A stretch of 64,000 nt of DNA from Haematospirillum sp. H1815 (lineage in GTDB: Bacteria; Pseudomonadota; Alphaproteobacteria; Rhodospirillales; Rhodospirillaceae): assembly GCF_012102705.1 (NCBI RefSeq), contig NZ_JAAVTA010000002.1:186001-250000 (forward strand). The letters are read 5' to 3'. The position numbers and the translations under genes are program-made. Of this stretch, positions 1 through 8,786 are shown piece after piece; the first letter of the stretch is position 1, and each line of letters starts with the position of its first letter. The notes beneath the pieces were generated by a model, which worked only from the letters and a program-made list of their open reading frames with translations, was not told where the DNA came from and ran no database searches.

Positions 1-2
1 TT

Positions 3-1079
3 GAACAGGAGCGGATCCGCACCGGTGGCCTGCTGACCATCGATGTCTCTGCCGTGGTCCGGAACTGGGACACCATGCGCCGGCGCATGGGAAACGGGCG
101 TGACTGCGGGGCCGTGGTCAAGGCGGACTGTTACGGGCTGGGTGCAACACAGATTGCCCCTGCCCTTGCCCGCAGGGGATGCCGGGTGTTCTTTGTCGCC
201 ATGCCCGGAGAAGGGATCGCCCTGCGCCGGGTTCTGCCCGATCCAGATGTGGCCATTCATGTCCTGACCGGCCCCCTGGACGACGGAACCGAACTGACGG
301 CTCACCACCTGACCCCGGTTCTGAACACGCCTGAACAGCTGGCGGACTGGCAAACGCATGCCCCCGGCAGGCCATTTACATTGCATGTGGATACCGGCAT
401 GAACCGGCTTGGCATGCCCTTGTCTGCTTTCATGGCCCTGCCTGACTCCTGCACCCCTGCTGTTGTCATGTCACACCTGGCCTGCGCCGACGAGCCGGGG
501 CACCCCCTCAATGCCCTGCAACAGGACCGCTTTGCCACCGCACGGGCACGGTTTCCGGGTGCGGTGGCGTCCTTGTCCAATTCGGCCGGCATGTTCCGTG
601 GGGATGATTTCCTGTTCGACCTCGGGCGCCCGGGCATTGCCCTGTACGGGGGCAACCCGGTCCCCGGACAATCCAACCCGATGCACCCGGTGGTACGCCT
701 TGACCTTCGGGTTCTCCAGGTCCGGGAAATTGACACTGCAGGAACGGTTGGCTATGGTGCAACCCGCCCGGTAACCCCGGGTATGCGCTTGGCGATCGTG
801 GCTGCCGGCTATGCCGACGGGCTGCTGCGCACCTTGGGAGACCAGGGGAGCGGGACAATACACGGGGCTAGGGTCCCGATCCTGGGGCGGGTTTCCATGG
901 ACCTGATCACGTTTGATATTTCGGCCCTCCCCGCCGGCTCTGTCCACCCCGGGGATTATGTGACCGTGCTGGACGCACACCACGGCATCGACAGCCTGGC
1001 CGCCGAAGCCGGCACGCTGGGCTATGAAATCCTGACCGGACTGTCCGGTCGCTACACACGCACCTGGACCGGAAGCTGA
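3..1079 (+). CDS. alr: Alanine racemase, 5' end outside the window
   Basis: This PLP-dependent enzyme interconverts L- and D-alanine and supplies D-alanine for peptidoglycan. The frame is open to the left edge, so the true start lies upstream. The visible part begins a few residues before the conserved LTIDVSAVVRNW stretch, so little is missing. The PLP-lysine motif VVKADCYGLG is present. So are RPGIALYGGNP, the catalytic-tyrosine region VGYGATRP and the substrate motif GRVSMD. The C-terminus ends with the usual GRYTRTW. It leads a plus-strand operon, with mlaE starting 5 bases after its stop. In related genomes dnaB often lies upstream, but that cannot be seen here. Confidence 0.95.
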   Translation, partial: EQERIRTGGLLTIDVSAVVRNWDTMRRRMGNGRDCGAVVKADCYGLGATQIAPALARRGCRVFFVAMPGEGIALRRVLPDPDVAIHVLTGPLDDGTELTAHHLTPVLNTPEQLADWQTHAPGRPFTLHVDTGMNRLGMPLSAFMALPDSCTPAVVMSHLACADEPGHPLNALQQDRFATARARFPGAVASLSNSAGMFRGDDFLFDLGRPGIALYGGNPVPGQSNPMHPVVRLDLRVLQVREIDTAGTVGYGATRPVTPGMRLAIVAAGYADGLLRTLGDQGSGTIHGARVPILGRVSMDLITFDISALPAGSVHPGDYVTVLDAHHGIDSLAAEAGTLGYEILTGLSGRYTRTWTGS

Positions 1080-1083
1080 CCTG

Positions 1084-1887
1084 ATGAACACGTCCCCCCA
1101 TGTGGATGCTGCCCTTGATTTCATGGCCCTGGTCGGGCGCGTGTTCCTGGGCTTTGTGGAGCGGGCCGGACGGCTGTCGGTCTTTACCGGGGTTGTGCTG
1201 TTCCATTGCCTTACCCCGCCGCTTTACATGCGGTCCCTGGTGCGCCAGATGGTGGAGATCGGGTACTATTCCCTGCCCGTGGTCGGCCTGACAACCCTGT
1301 TTTCCGGTATGGTGCTGGCCCTGCAAAGCTATACCGGGTTTGCCCGCTTTTCGGCTGAAAGCGCCGTGGCCACCGTTGTCGTGATTTCCATGACACGGGA
1401 GCTGGGGCCGGTTCTGGCCGGGCTGATGGTGGCCGGTCGCGTCGGTGCCTCGATGGCGGCCGAACTGGGAACAATGCGCGTCACCGAACAGATTGACGCC
1501 CTGTCCACCCTGTCCACGAACCCGTTCCGTTATCTGGTTGTACCCCGCGTCTTGGCTGCCACCCTGATGCTGCCGCTGCTGGTTCTGGTCGGTGATATTA
1601 TCGGGGTGTTCGGCGGTTATATGATCGGGACGTGGAAGCTTGGCTTCAACCCGGCCATCTATATCCAGCGGACCTGGGAATACATGCAGGCCATGGATGT
1701 CATATCCGGGCTGGTCAAGGCCGGCGTATTCGGATTCCTCATTTCCCTGACCGGCTGCTACAACGGATACCACTCCGACCGCGGGGCACAGGGGGTGGGA
1801 CAGGCCACCCGCAACGCCGTGGTTTCAGCCTCGATCCTGATCCTGATCTTCAATTACATGATTACGGAGTTGTTCTTCACCCAATGA
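1084..1887 (+). CDS. mlaE: MlaE-family lipid ABC transporter permease
   Basis: A 267-residue integral membrane protein of the MlaE/YrbE permease family. The family moves phospholipid between the inner membrane and a periplasmic MCE-domain protein. The sequence shows several hydrophobic segments and the conserved core around VVVISMTRELGPVLAGLMVAG, followed by the glutamate-containing AAELGTMRVTEQIDAL loop that contacts the ATPase. The stop overlaps the mlaF start in an ATGA arrangement, so the two are translationally coupled. No MCE-domain (MlaD) partner is present in the window, so the transport direction and the full complex cannot be deduced. Confidence 0.9.
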   Translation: MNTSPHVDAALDFMALVGRVFLGFVERAGRLSVFTGVVLFHCLTPPLYMRSLVRQMVEIGYYSLPVVGLTTLFSGMVLALQSYTGFARFSAESAVATVVVISMTRELGPVLAGLMVAGRVGASMAAELGTMRVTEQIDALSTLSTNPFRYLVVPRVLAATLMLPLLVLVGDIIGVFGGYMIGTWKLGFNPAIYIQRTWEYMQAMDVISGLVKAGVFGFLISLTGCYNGYHSDRGAQGVGQATRNAVVSASILILIFNYMITELFFTQ

Positions 1888-2672
1888 CCACACCCATGGC
1901 AGACAACCCGCCCAAGATCAGCCTGACCGATGTCAGCAAATCTTTTGGAAGCAAGACGGTTCTCAACGGCGTCACGCTGGATGTCATGCGTGGCGAGAAC
2001 GTGGTTGTCATCGGGGGATCGGGAACGGGGAAGTCTGTCCTGCTGAAGTGCATCCTTGGCCTGATGAAACCGGACAGGGGGTCCATCCGTGTTGACGGGG
2101 CGGAAATGACACGCCTTGGCTCACGCGCCCGCGACCGCATGGCCCGCAAATTCGGCATGCTGTTCCAGGGGGCGGCCCTGTTTGATTCCCTGCCGGTCTG
2201 GGAAAATGTGGCTTTTGGACTGATCCAGGGCGGACAGATGGACAGGGCACGGGCACGGGACCGGGCGCTGGAAAAACTGGCCCAGGTCGGCCTGGGGGAG
2301 GATGTGGCCGATCTTCATCCGTCAGAGCTGTCCGGCGGCATGCAAAAGCGTGTCGGACTGGCCCGCGCCATTGCCGGGGAACCGGAAATCATCTTCTTCG
2401 ATGAACCCACAACCGGGCTGGACCCGATCATGGCTGATGTGATCAACGACCTGATCATCAAGTGCGTGCGGGAACTGGGGGCAACCGCTGTCACCATCAC
2501 CCACGACATGACCTCGGCACGCAAAATCGCCGACCGCATTGCCATGTTGTACCAGGGGCGGATGATCTGGACCGGCACCGCCGCCCAGGTGTTTGAATCC
2601 GGGAATCCCTTTGTGGACCAGTTTGTGCACGGTCGCGCCGAAGGGCCGATCCAGATGACGGTCAGGGCCTGA
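1884..2672 (+). CDS. mlaF: MlaF-type lipid ABC transporter ATPase
   Basis: A 262-residue cytoplasmic ATPase that should power the MlaE permease encoded just before it. The Walker A motif GGSGTGKS lies at residues 44-51, the signature is LSGGMQKRVGLARA, and Walker B is IIFFDEPTTGLDP. The methionine-containing LSGGM signature is typical of MlaF. The start overlaps the mlaE stop as ATGA; longer in-frame starts would run deep into mlaE. The next gene, radA, begins 5 bases after the stop, suggesting cotranscription. Confidence 0.92.
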   Translation: MTTPMADNPPKISLTDVSKSFGSKTVLNGVTLDVMRGENVVVIGGSGTGKSVLLKCILGLMKPDRGSIRVDGAEMTRLGSRARDRMARKFGMLFQGAALFDSLPVWENVAFGLIQGGQMDRARARDRALEKLAQVGLGEDVADLHPSELSGGMQKRVGLARAIAGEPEIIFFDEPTTGLDPIMADVINDLIIKCVRELGATAVTITHDMTSARKIADRIAMLYQGRMIWTGTAAQVFESGNPFVDQFVHGRAEGPIQMTVRA

Positions 2673-2676
2673 TCCC

Positions 2677-4095
2677 GTGGCCCGGGCCGCCAGCCAGTTT
2701 TCCTGCCAAAGCTGCGGCAGTGTATTCCCCCGCTGGGCCGGCCGTTGTGACGGGTGCGGGGAATGGAATACCCTGGTGGAGGAAAACCGCCCCGGCACGG
2801 GACCAAAGGCCATAGCCGGCGCAAAGCCGGGGCGCCGGATCGACCTGGTCGGCCTGGAAGGACAAAGCAAGATCCCCCCGCGCATGCCTACCGGTATTGC
2901 CGAACTGGACCGGGTTTGCGGGGGTGGCCTGGTCCCCGGGTCAGCCCTTCTGGTCGGGGGCGATCCCGGTATCGGCAAGTCAACCCTTTTGCTGCAAGCT
3001 GCGGCGGCACTGGCTGGAACCGGGCTGAAGGTTGCCTATATCTCCGGCGAGGAAGCCGTTGATCAGGTCCGTCTGCGCGCCGCCCGTCTGGGTCTGTCGC
3101 GGGCCACCGTCGGGCTGGCATCGGCCACCAATGTCGGGGACATTGTTGCCACGCTGGAAGAGAATGATCGCCCGCAGGTGGTGGTGATTGACTCCATCCA
3201 GACCATGTACCTGGACACCCTGGATTCAGCCCCGGGCAGCGTGGCCCAGGTCCGTGCCTGCTCGCACGAATTGATCCGCCTGGCCAAACGGCGCGGCTTT
3301 GCCCTGTTCCTGGTCGGACACGTTACCAAAGAAGGAGCCTTGGCCGGACCACGGGTGATGGAACACATGGTTGATACCGTCCTGTATTTCGAAGGCGAAC
3401 GCGGGCATCATTTCCGCATTTTGCGGGCCGTGAAGAATCGCTTTGGCGCCACAGACGAAATCGGCGTGTTCGAGATGACCGACACCGGCCTGGGGGAAGT
3501 TCTCAACCCCTCGGCGCTGTTCCTGGCCGAACGGCGTGGAAATATCTCGGGCAGCTGCGTGTTTGCCGGCATAGAGGGCACCCGCCCGGTGCTGGTGGAA
3601 ATACAGGCCCTGGTCTCCTCGTCCGGGGGGGGATCACCCCGCCGGGCCGTGGTCGGGTGGGACAGCAGCCGCCTGTCCATGATCATGGCGGTACTGGAGG
3701 CACGTTGCGGTCTTGCCCTGGGATCAAATGACGTATATCTGAATGTTGCCGGGGGGTTGCGGATCGGTGAACCCGCCGCAGACCTGGCCGTTGCAGCCGC
3801 CCTGGTGTCGGCAGCCTGTGGCACACCGGTTCCGGCAGACCTTGCCGTTTTCGGTGAAGTCGGCCTGTCCGGGGAAATCCGGGCGGTAACCCAGGGGGAA
3901 GCCCGCCTGAAGGAAGCCGCCAAGCTTGGCTTTGCCGAGGCGCTGTCTCCGCGCCGGCGCCAGAAACCCGGCGCACGCGGGGGAACCGGCCCTGTGGATG
4001 GCATGGCCGTACGGGAAATAGGGCACTTGCAGGACCTGGTTGCCCTGTTCCCTGCAAAGGCCCTGCGCAAGCAGGACTGTGACGCGGAAGCCTGA
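2677..4095 (+). CDS. radA: DNA repair protein RadA
   Basis: A 472-residue RecA-like helicase that promotes branch migration during recombinational repair. It has the three family hallmarks in order. First is an N-terminal zinc finger with cysteines 10, 13, 24 and 27. Second is a RecA-type ATPase with Walker A GGDPGIGKST (lysine about residue 101) and the RadA-specific KNRFG motif. Third is a C-terminal Lon-protease-like domain that is structural rather than proteolytic. The start is GTG, 5 bases after the mlaF stop. The linker before the C-terminus is rich in basic residues and glycine. Confidence 0.96.
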   Translation: MARAASQFSCQSCGSVFPRWAGRCDGCGEWNTLVEENRPGTGPKAIAGAKPGRRIDLVGLEGQSKIPPRMPTGIAELDRVCGGGLVPGSALLVGGDPGIGKSTLLLQAAAALAGTGLKVAYISGEEAVDQVRLRAARLGLSRATVGLASATNVGDIVATLEENDRPQVVVIDSIQTMYLDTLDSAPGSVAQVRACSHELIRLAKRRGFALFLVGHVTKEGALAGPRVMEHMVDTVLYFEGERGHHFRILRAVKNRFGATDEIGVFEMTDTGLGEVLNPSALFLAERRGNISGSCVFAGIEGTRPVLVEIQALVSSSGGGSPRRAVVGWDSSRLSMIMAVLEARCGLALGSNDVYLNVAGGLRIGEPAADLAVAAALVSAACGTPVPADLAVFGEVGLSGEIRAVTQGEARLKEAAKLGFAEALSPRRRQKPGARGGTGPVDGMAVREIGHLQDLVALFPAKALRKQDCDAEA

Positions 4096-4142
4096 GACTA
4101 CAAAACAGCCGGATATCTGTCCGGCACTGCCCGGGGATTACC

Positions 4143-4880
4143 ATGATGGACTCTGTGCCCTTGACCTTTCTGGATCTTGTTGTCCTGGCCGTGGTGCTGG
4201 TTTCCGCCGCCCTGGCCTTTTTCCGGGGCTTTGTGCACGAGGTGCTGGCCATTGCCGCCTGGGTCGGGGCCGGATTTGCCGCCATGTACGGGTTTCCGCT
4301 GGCGCGTCCCTTTGCCCGCGATGCCATTCCCCTGCCCTGGGCCGCCGACGGGGCCGCCGCCGTTGGCCTGTTTCTGGTGGCCCTTGTCACCTTGTCGCTT
4401 CTGACCAAGGCCCTGTCCGGCCAGGTTCAGGGCAGCCGCCTGAACTCTCTTGACCGCTCGCTTGGCTTTCTGTTCGGCCTGGCCCGGGGTGTTGTCGTCA
4501 TGGCCTTCGCCTTTATGGTCCTGTCATGGGTTTATCCAACAGTAGAAGGACGGCCACAGTGGATCTCCGGCGCCCGGACCCTGCCACTGGTCGAGGCCGG
4601 TACCGAAGCCCTGCGATCCCTGATCCCCGACCATCTGAAAACAGAGGAAGCCCGGGCCCGTGGCCTGACACGCCAGACGCAGGAAGACGTACGCCGGGCT
4701 ATAGAGGCCAAGGCCCTGTACGACAAACTGTCCCGCCCGACCCCGGGCGCAACACCCGGATCACCGGACCCATCCCTTGCCCCCGCGCTGCAGCCGGGGT
4801 ATGACAGCGCAGCCAACAGCAGCCTGGACCAGTTGTTCCAGGACGAAGCATCCCGGCAGCCCCCCGACGAGAGGCCCTGA
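4143..4880 (+). CDS. cvpA: CvpA family membrane protein
   Basis: A 245-residue protein whose N-terminal two thirds contains about four hydrophobic segments, matching the CvpA (colicin V production) family. The C-terminal tail is hydrophilic and proline-rich and probably cytoplasmic. Its biochemical role is not settled, although the gene is linked to purF in many bacteria, including Escherichia coli. Here its TGA overlaps the purF ATG by one base, so the linkage is retained. An ATG one codon downstream is an equally possible start. Confidence 0.88.
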   Translation: MMDSVPLTFLDLVVLAVVLVSAALAFFRGFVHEVLAIAAWVGAGFAAMYGFPLARPFARDAIPLPWAADGAAAVGLFLVALVTLSLLTKALSGQVQGSRLNSLDRSLGFLFGLARGVVVMAFAFMVLSWVYPTVEGRPQWISGARTLPLVEAGTEALRSLIPDHLKTEEARARGLTRQTQEDVRRAIEAKALYDKLSRPTPGATPGSPDPSLAPALQPGYDSAANSSLDQLFQDEASRQPPDERP

Positions 4881-6364
4881 TGGTCAAATTTCCTGCGTTT
4901 CCGTTTCCTCTGAATAGCCCGGATGATGACAAGCCACAGGAAGAGTGCGGTGTTTTCGGTATCTTTTCCGACCCCGACGCCGCCGCGCACACGGCTCTCG
5001 GCCTGCACGCCCTGCAACACCGGGGCCAGGAAGCGGCGGGGGTTGTATCCTGCGACGGAGAGAACTTCCACACCCACAAGGGACTGGGGCACGTCCACCG
5101 GGTCTTCCGGCCCGAAGCCGGGGTACCGGGTCTGCCGGGAAGCATGGCCATTGGTCACGTGCGTTACTCCACGTCGGGCGATACGGCCCTGCGCAATGTC
5201 CAGCCCCTGTACGCCGACCTGGCCTGCGGCGGCATTGCCCTTGCCCACAACGGCAACCTGACCAATGCGCTGACCCTGCGCCACCAGCTGGTCCAGCAGG
5301 GCTGTATCTTCCAGTCCACCAGCGATACCGAGGTGATCATCCAGCTGATGGCCCGGTCACGCAAGGCTTCGGTGGAAGACCGCCTGATCGATGCCCTGTC
5401 CCAGGTGGAAGGGGCCTTCTCCCTTGTGGTCATGACCGCCGATACCCTGATCGGGGTGCGGGATCCACACGGTTTCCGCCCCCTGGTGCTGGGCAGCCAT
5501 GGCGATGCCACCCTGTTTGCCTCTGAAACCTGCGCCCTGGATATCATCAGCGCCGAATACGTGCGGGATATCGAACCCGGGGAAATGGTGGTGATCAACC
5601 GCACCGGCCTGCGGTCGATGCGGCCTTTCCCCACGGTCGGACGGCGGTTCTGTATTTTCGAATATATCTACTTTGCCCGTCCGGATTCGGTCTGCGAAGG
5701 GCTGAGTGTCTATGACATGCGCAAGAAAATTGGCATGGAACTGGCGCGGGAAGCCCCGGTTGTGGCCGATGTCGTGGTGCCCGTTCCCGATTCCGGCATT
5801 CCGGCCGCCCTGGGATATGCCCAGGAAAGCGGCATCCCCTTCGAACTGGGGATCATCCGCAACCACTACGTCGGGCGAACCTTTATCCAGCCAACCCAGA
5901 AAACCCGCGATATCGGCGTACGGCGCAAACACAACGCCAACCGCCTGTATCTGGAAGGCAAGCGGGTGGTCCTGGTTGATGACAGCATCGTGCGCGGCAC
6001 CACCTCCACCAAGATCGTGGACATGGTCCGCCAGGCCGGCGCCGCCGAGGTACACCTGCGGATCTCATCCCCTCCAACGGCTCATCCGTGCTATTTCGGG
6101 ATTGATACACCGGAACGGGAAAAACTGCTGGCCGCGCGCTTTGATGTTCCGGGCATGGCCCGCATCCTGGGGGTGGACAGCCTGGCCTTTATTTCGGTCG
6201 ATGGTCTGTACCGTGCCGCCGGCCAGCCCGGGCGGGACAATCATAACCCCGGTTTCTGCGACGCCTGCTTTACCGGCGACTATGCATCGAAGCTGACCGA
6301 TCTGGCCACCCCGGATACCCTGCGGGTGGTATCCCGCCTGAACGAACACCGCCGTAGCATCTGA
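4880..6364 (+). CDS. purF: Amidophosphoribosyltransferase
   Basis: The first committed enzyme of purine synthesis: it transfers the glutamine amide nitrogen to PRPP to give phosphoribosylamine. It has 494 residues. A 22-residue propeptide precedes Cys23 of the EECGVFG motif, which must be exposed by cleavage to act as the glutaminase nucleophile. The PRPP loop is VVLVDDSIVRGTTS. Cysteines in RRFCIFEY, HPCYFGID and GFCDACFTG correspond to the 4Fe-4S ligands of the Bacillus subtilis-type enzyme, so this is the iron-sulfur, oxygen-sensitive class. It overlaps cvpA by one base. Confidence 0.96.
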   Translation: MVKFPAFPFPLNSPDDDKPQEECGVFGIFSDPDAAAHTALGLHALQHRGQEAAGVVSCDGENFHTHKGLGHVHRVFRPEAGVPGLPGSMAIGHVRYSTSGDTALRNVQPLYADLACGGIALAHNGNLTNALTLRHQLVQQGCIFQSTSDTEVIIQLMARSRKASVEDRLIDALSQVEGAFSLVVMTADTLIGVRDPHGFRPLVLGSHGDATLFASETCALDIISAEYVRDIEPGEMVVINRTGLRSMRPFPTVGRRFCIFEYIYFARPDSVCEGLSVYDMRKKIGMELAREAPVVADVVVPVPDSGIPAALGYAQESGIPFELGIIRNHYVGRTFIQPTQKTRDIGVRRKHNANRLYLEGKRVVLVDDSIVRGTTSTKIVDMVRQAGAAEVHLRISSPPTAHPCYFGIDTPEREKLLAARFDVPGMARILGVDSLAFISVDGLYRAAGQPGRDNHNPGFCDACFTGDYASKLTDLATPDTLRVVSRLNEHRRSI

Positions 6365-6386
6365 CTGCACAAGGATCTGAACAGCC

Positions 6387-7118
6387 GTGAGCAAACGACT
6401 GGAAGGGCGGATTGCCCTGGTAACCGGGGCCTCCCGCGGGATCGGGCGTGCCCTTGCCCACCACCTGGCTACCGAAGGTGCCACCGTTGTGGCCGTTGCC
6501 CGCACACAGGGAGCTCTGGAAGAGCTGGACGATGAAGTCCATGCCGCGTGTGGAACCCGCCTGGTTCTGGTACCCGAAGATCTGCGCAAAACCGACCGGA
6601 TCGACCAGATAGCCGCCGCCCTGTACCAAAGGTTCGGACGGCTGGACATTCTGGTCGGCAATGCCGGGCTTCTGGGGCAGCTGGGGCCGGTCGGGCACAT
6701 CAAGCCCAAGACGTTCGACGATGTGATGAACACCAATCTGCGCGTCAACTGGGAGCTGATCCGTTATATGGATCCGCTGCTGCGTCTTTCCGATGCCGGG
6801 CGGGCGGTGTTTGTAACCAGCTCGGTCGCGCGGGCACCACGGGCCTACTGGGGTCCCTATGCCGCATCGAAGGCCGCACTGGAGGTTCTGGTCAGAACCT
6901 GGGCGGAAGAGGTCAGGCAAACCCCGCTACGGGTCAACCTGTATGACCCGGGCGGCACCCGCACCCGGATGCGGGAACAGGCGTTCCCGGGGGAGGATCC
7001 GCAAACCCTGCCCCCGCCAGAAGTTCATGCCGTACCCGTTCTGGATCTTGTGGCCGCAGACTGCCCGCACCATGGGGCAACCATCACGTACCGGGAACAG
7101 GTGGCAACGCCTCTCTGA
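6387..7118 (+). CDS. SDR family NAD(P)-dependent oxidoreductase
   Basis: A 243-residue classical short-chain dehydrogenase/reductase. The Rossmann motif is TGASRGIGRALA near residue 15, followed by the NAG motif and a catalytic serine in VFVTSSVARAPR. The YxxxK pair appears as YAASKAALE. The substrate cannot be told from sequence. It starts with GTG, has an AAGGA ribosome site upstream, and lies 22 bases after purF, so it is probably the last gene of the alr-purF operon. It converges with the YqaA-like gene, with only 10 bases between the stops. Confidence 0.88.
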   Translation: MSKRLEGRIALVTGASRGIGRALAHHLATEGATVVAVARTQGALEELDDEVHAACGTRLVLVPEDLRKTDRIDQIAAALYQRFGRLDILVGNAGLLGQLGPVGHIKPKTFDDVMNTNLRVNWELIRYMDPLLRLSDAGRAVFVTSSVARAPRAYWGPYAASKAALEVLVRTWAEEVRQTPLRVNLYDPGGTRTRMREQAFPGEDPQTLPPPEVHAVPVLDLVAADCPHHGATITYREQVATPL

Positions 7119-7128
7119 ACCGCCTGCC

Positions 7129-7767
7129 CTAGAACAGGAAAACAGCCCCGACCCCCAGGGCCAGAACAAACATCCCACCCCAGAACAGCGGGTAGAAGTG
7201 GGTGTCGATCACCGTTCTGGCCCGGGTACCGTACATGCGGAACAGCCAGGCCACAAACAGGAAACGGGCCCCACGGGTCAGGGCGCAGGCCAGAACAAAA
7301 GCCGGCAGGTTCATCTGCGCCACACCGCCGGCAATCGTGACCAGCTTGAAGGGAATGGGCGTCAAGCCCTTTGCCACAATAATCCAGGCGCCCCATTCGG
7401 CAAAGCCGTCACGAAACACGGCAAAGGCATCCTGCAGGCGATAGGCCTCGATAATCGGGCGCCCGACCAGCTCGTACAGACCGGCCCCGATCGCATAGCC
7501 AAACAGCCCCCCCAGAACAGACATAAGGGTGCACCACAGGGCCGCCCGTATGGCCCGATCCGGCCTGGACAGGGCCACCGCCATCAGGATGGGATCCGGG
7601 GGAACCGGAAAAAACGACGCCTCGGCAAAGGAAACCAACCCCAGAATCGGGATGGCCCGGGGGCCCTCCGCCACGCGCAGGGTCCAGTCATACAGGCGAC
7701 GAATCAGCCCCTTGCGGACAGGCGGGGATGCAACAGGAACCGTTTCGGACAATCTGGACACAATCAT
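7129..7767 (-). CDS. YqaA/DedA-type (VTT domain) inner-membrane protein
   Basis: A roughly 212-residue polytopic protein of the YqaA branch of the SNARE-associated/VTT superfamily. It carries the characteristic SFAEASFFPVPPDPILMAVAL stretch, the glycine-rich membrane segment LGGLFGYAIGAGLYELVG, and the GLTPIPFKLVTIAGG re-entrant motif. Family members are implicated in lipid scrambling or membrane homeostasis; the role here is inferred. The start chosen is an internal ATG just before the conserved region. A frame extending about 38 codons further upstream is cysteine-rich and unlike the family, so it was not used. Confidence 0.8.
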   Translation of the reverse strand: MIVSRLSETVPVASPPVRKGLIRRLYDWTLRVAEGPRAIPILGLVSFAEASFFPVPPDPILMAVALSRPDRAIRAALWCTLMSVLGGLFGYAIGAGLYELVGRPIIEAYRLQDAFAVFRDGFAEWGAWIIVAKGLTPIPFKLVTIAGGVAQMNLPAFVLACALTRGARFLFVAWLFRMYGTRARTVIDTHFYPLFWGGMFVLALGVGAVFLF

Positions 7768-7897
7768 CAAACCCAAGCGAAGAGAAACAGGCCGCCAGAT
7801 TGCCTGTCCCGGCACAAAAATACAGCCTTTTTTCCGGCAGTCCCGTCCACAATCCACCGCCCCATCGACCCCGAAAGTCATGACCAGGCAGAATACC

Positions 7898-7949
7898 CTT
7901 CAGGGCACCGGACAGAAATATCTTGATGATTCATCATCCTGCCCTGAAG
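7898..7949. promoter_or_regulatory. Nested inverted repeats upstream of the binding-protein array
   Basis: A perfect 10-base inverted repeat, CTTCAGGGCA at 7898-7907 and TGCCCTGAAG at 7940-7949, encloses a second dyad, GATGAT-TC-ATCATC at 7925-7938. The structure lies 113 bases before the first solute-binding-protein gene. It could be an operator, a leader-RNA hairpin or a weak terminator; no T-run follows. The rest of the gap from 7768 to 8061 shows no gene. Confidence 0.5.
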
Positions 7950-8061
7950 CTGACAGGGTAGACCCGTGCGGTGCCCTGTTCCGGCGCTCCGGGCCTTTGT
8001 TGCGTCATCCCTGTACAGACCTGCCCCCCTGTCTTTCCCATACGGATGCGGAGTGCACCCC

Positions 8062-8781
8062 ATGACGAAACGCTTTCTTCCAGTTTTTTTTGCGGCTCTT
8101 CTGCCCCTTACCGCAACAGCAGCCCCCCTGACCTTCAATACCGAGGACTGGTTTCCCTACAACTACACCAAAAACGGAAAGGTTGTCGGATCATCGACCG
8201 AACTGATCAAGCTGATCGGCAAGAATGCCGACGTTGAGTACGAAATTGTGCTCGGCCCGTGGAACAAGTCCTACACCGAGGCCCTGAACCTTCCCGGCAA
8301 GTGTGTTTATACCACCGCTGTCACCGATGAAAGAAAGCCCCTGTTCAAATGGGTGTACCCCATCGATACAACCCGGCTGATCATCTACAAGCTCAAGGGC
8401 AAACCTCTGACCGCATCGTCCCTGGATGATCTCAAGGGCAAGAAAATCGGCAGCTATACCGATGATGCCGCGGCTGAATTCCTGAAGAGCAAGGGGTTTA
8501 CCGTGGATGAAGCCCCGGCAGACAACGTCAATCCGAAAAAACTGGTGACCGGACGCATCGATGCCTGGATCACAACCGATACGTCCGGCCTGAAGCTGGC
8601 CAAGGAAGCCGGCGTGGAGGTTGAGGAAGTCATGGTTGCCCACGAGCATCCACTGGGGCTGGCCTGCAACAAGTCGGTCGAGGATGCCGTGATCGCCAAA
8701 ATGCAGAAAGCACTGGATGACCTGATTGCATCTGGCGAAGCTGACAAGATCCGGCAAAGCAAGTTCCAGATGCAAGAGTAG
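8062..8781 (+). CDS. Family-3 periplasmic solute-binding protein, array copy 1
   Basis: A 239-residue secreted protein with an N-terminal signal peptide (MTKRFLPVFFAALLP, probable cut after TATAA). The mature protein has the family-3 (SBP_bac_3) fold signature, starting FNTEDWFPYNY. ERKPLFKWV carries the arginine expected to bind a carboxylate, and GRIDAWITTD lies in the second ligand-contact region. Two cysteines, in GKCVYTT and GLACNKS, are conserved through all seven copies and may form a disulfide. No permease or ATPase is adjacent. This is the first of seven tandem paralogs; the next begins 5 bases after its stop. The ligand is unknown. Confidence 0.9.
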   Translation: MTKRFLPVFFAALLPLTATAAPLTFNTEDWFPYNYTKNGKVVGSSTELIKLIGKNADVEYEIVLGPWNKSYTEALNLPGKCVYTTAVTDERKPLFKWVYPIDTTRLIIYKLKGKPLTASSLDDLKGKKIGSYTDDAAAEFLKSKGFTVDEAPADNVNPKKLVTGRIDAWITTDTSGLKLAKEAGVEVEEVMVAHEHPLGLACNKSVEDAVIAKMQKALDDLIASGEADKIRQSKFQMQE

Positions 8782-8786
8782 ACAGT

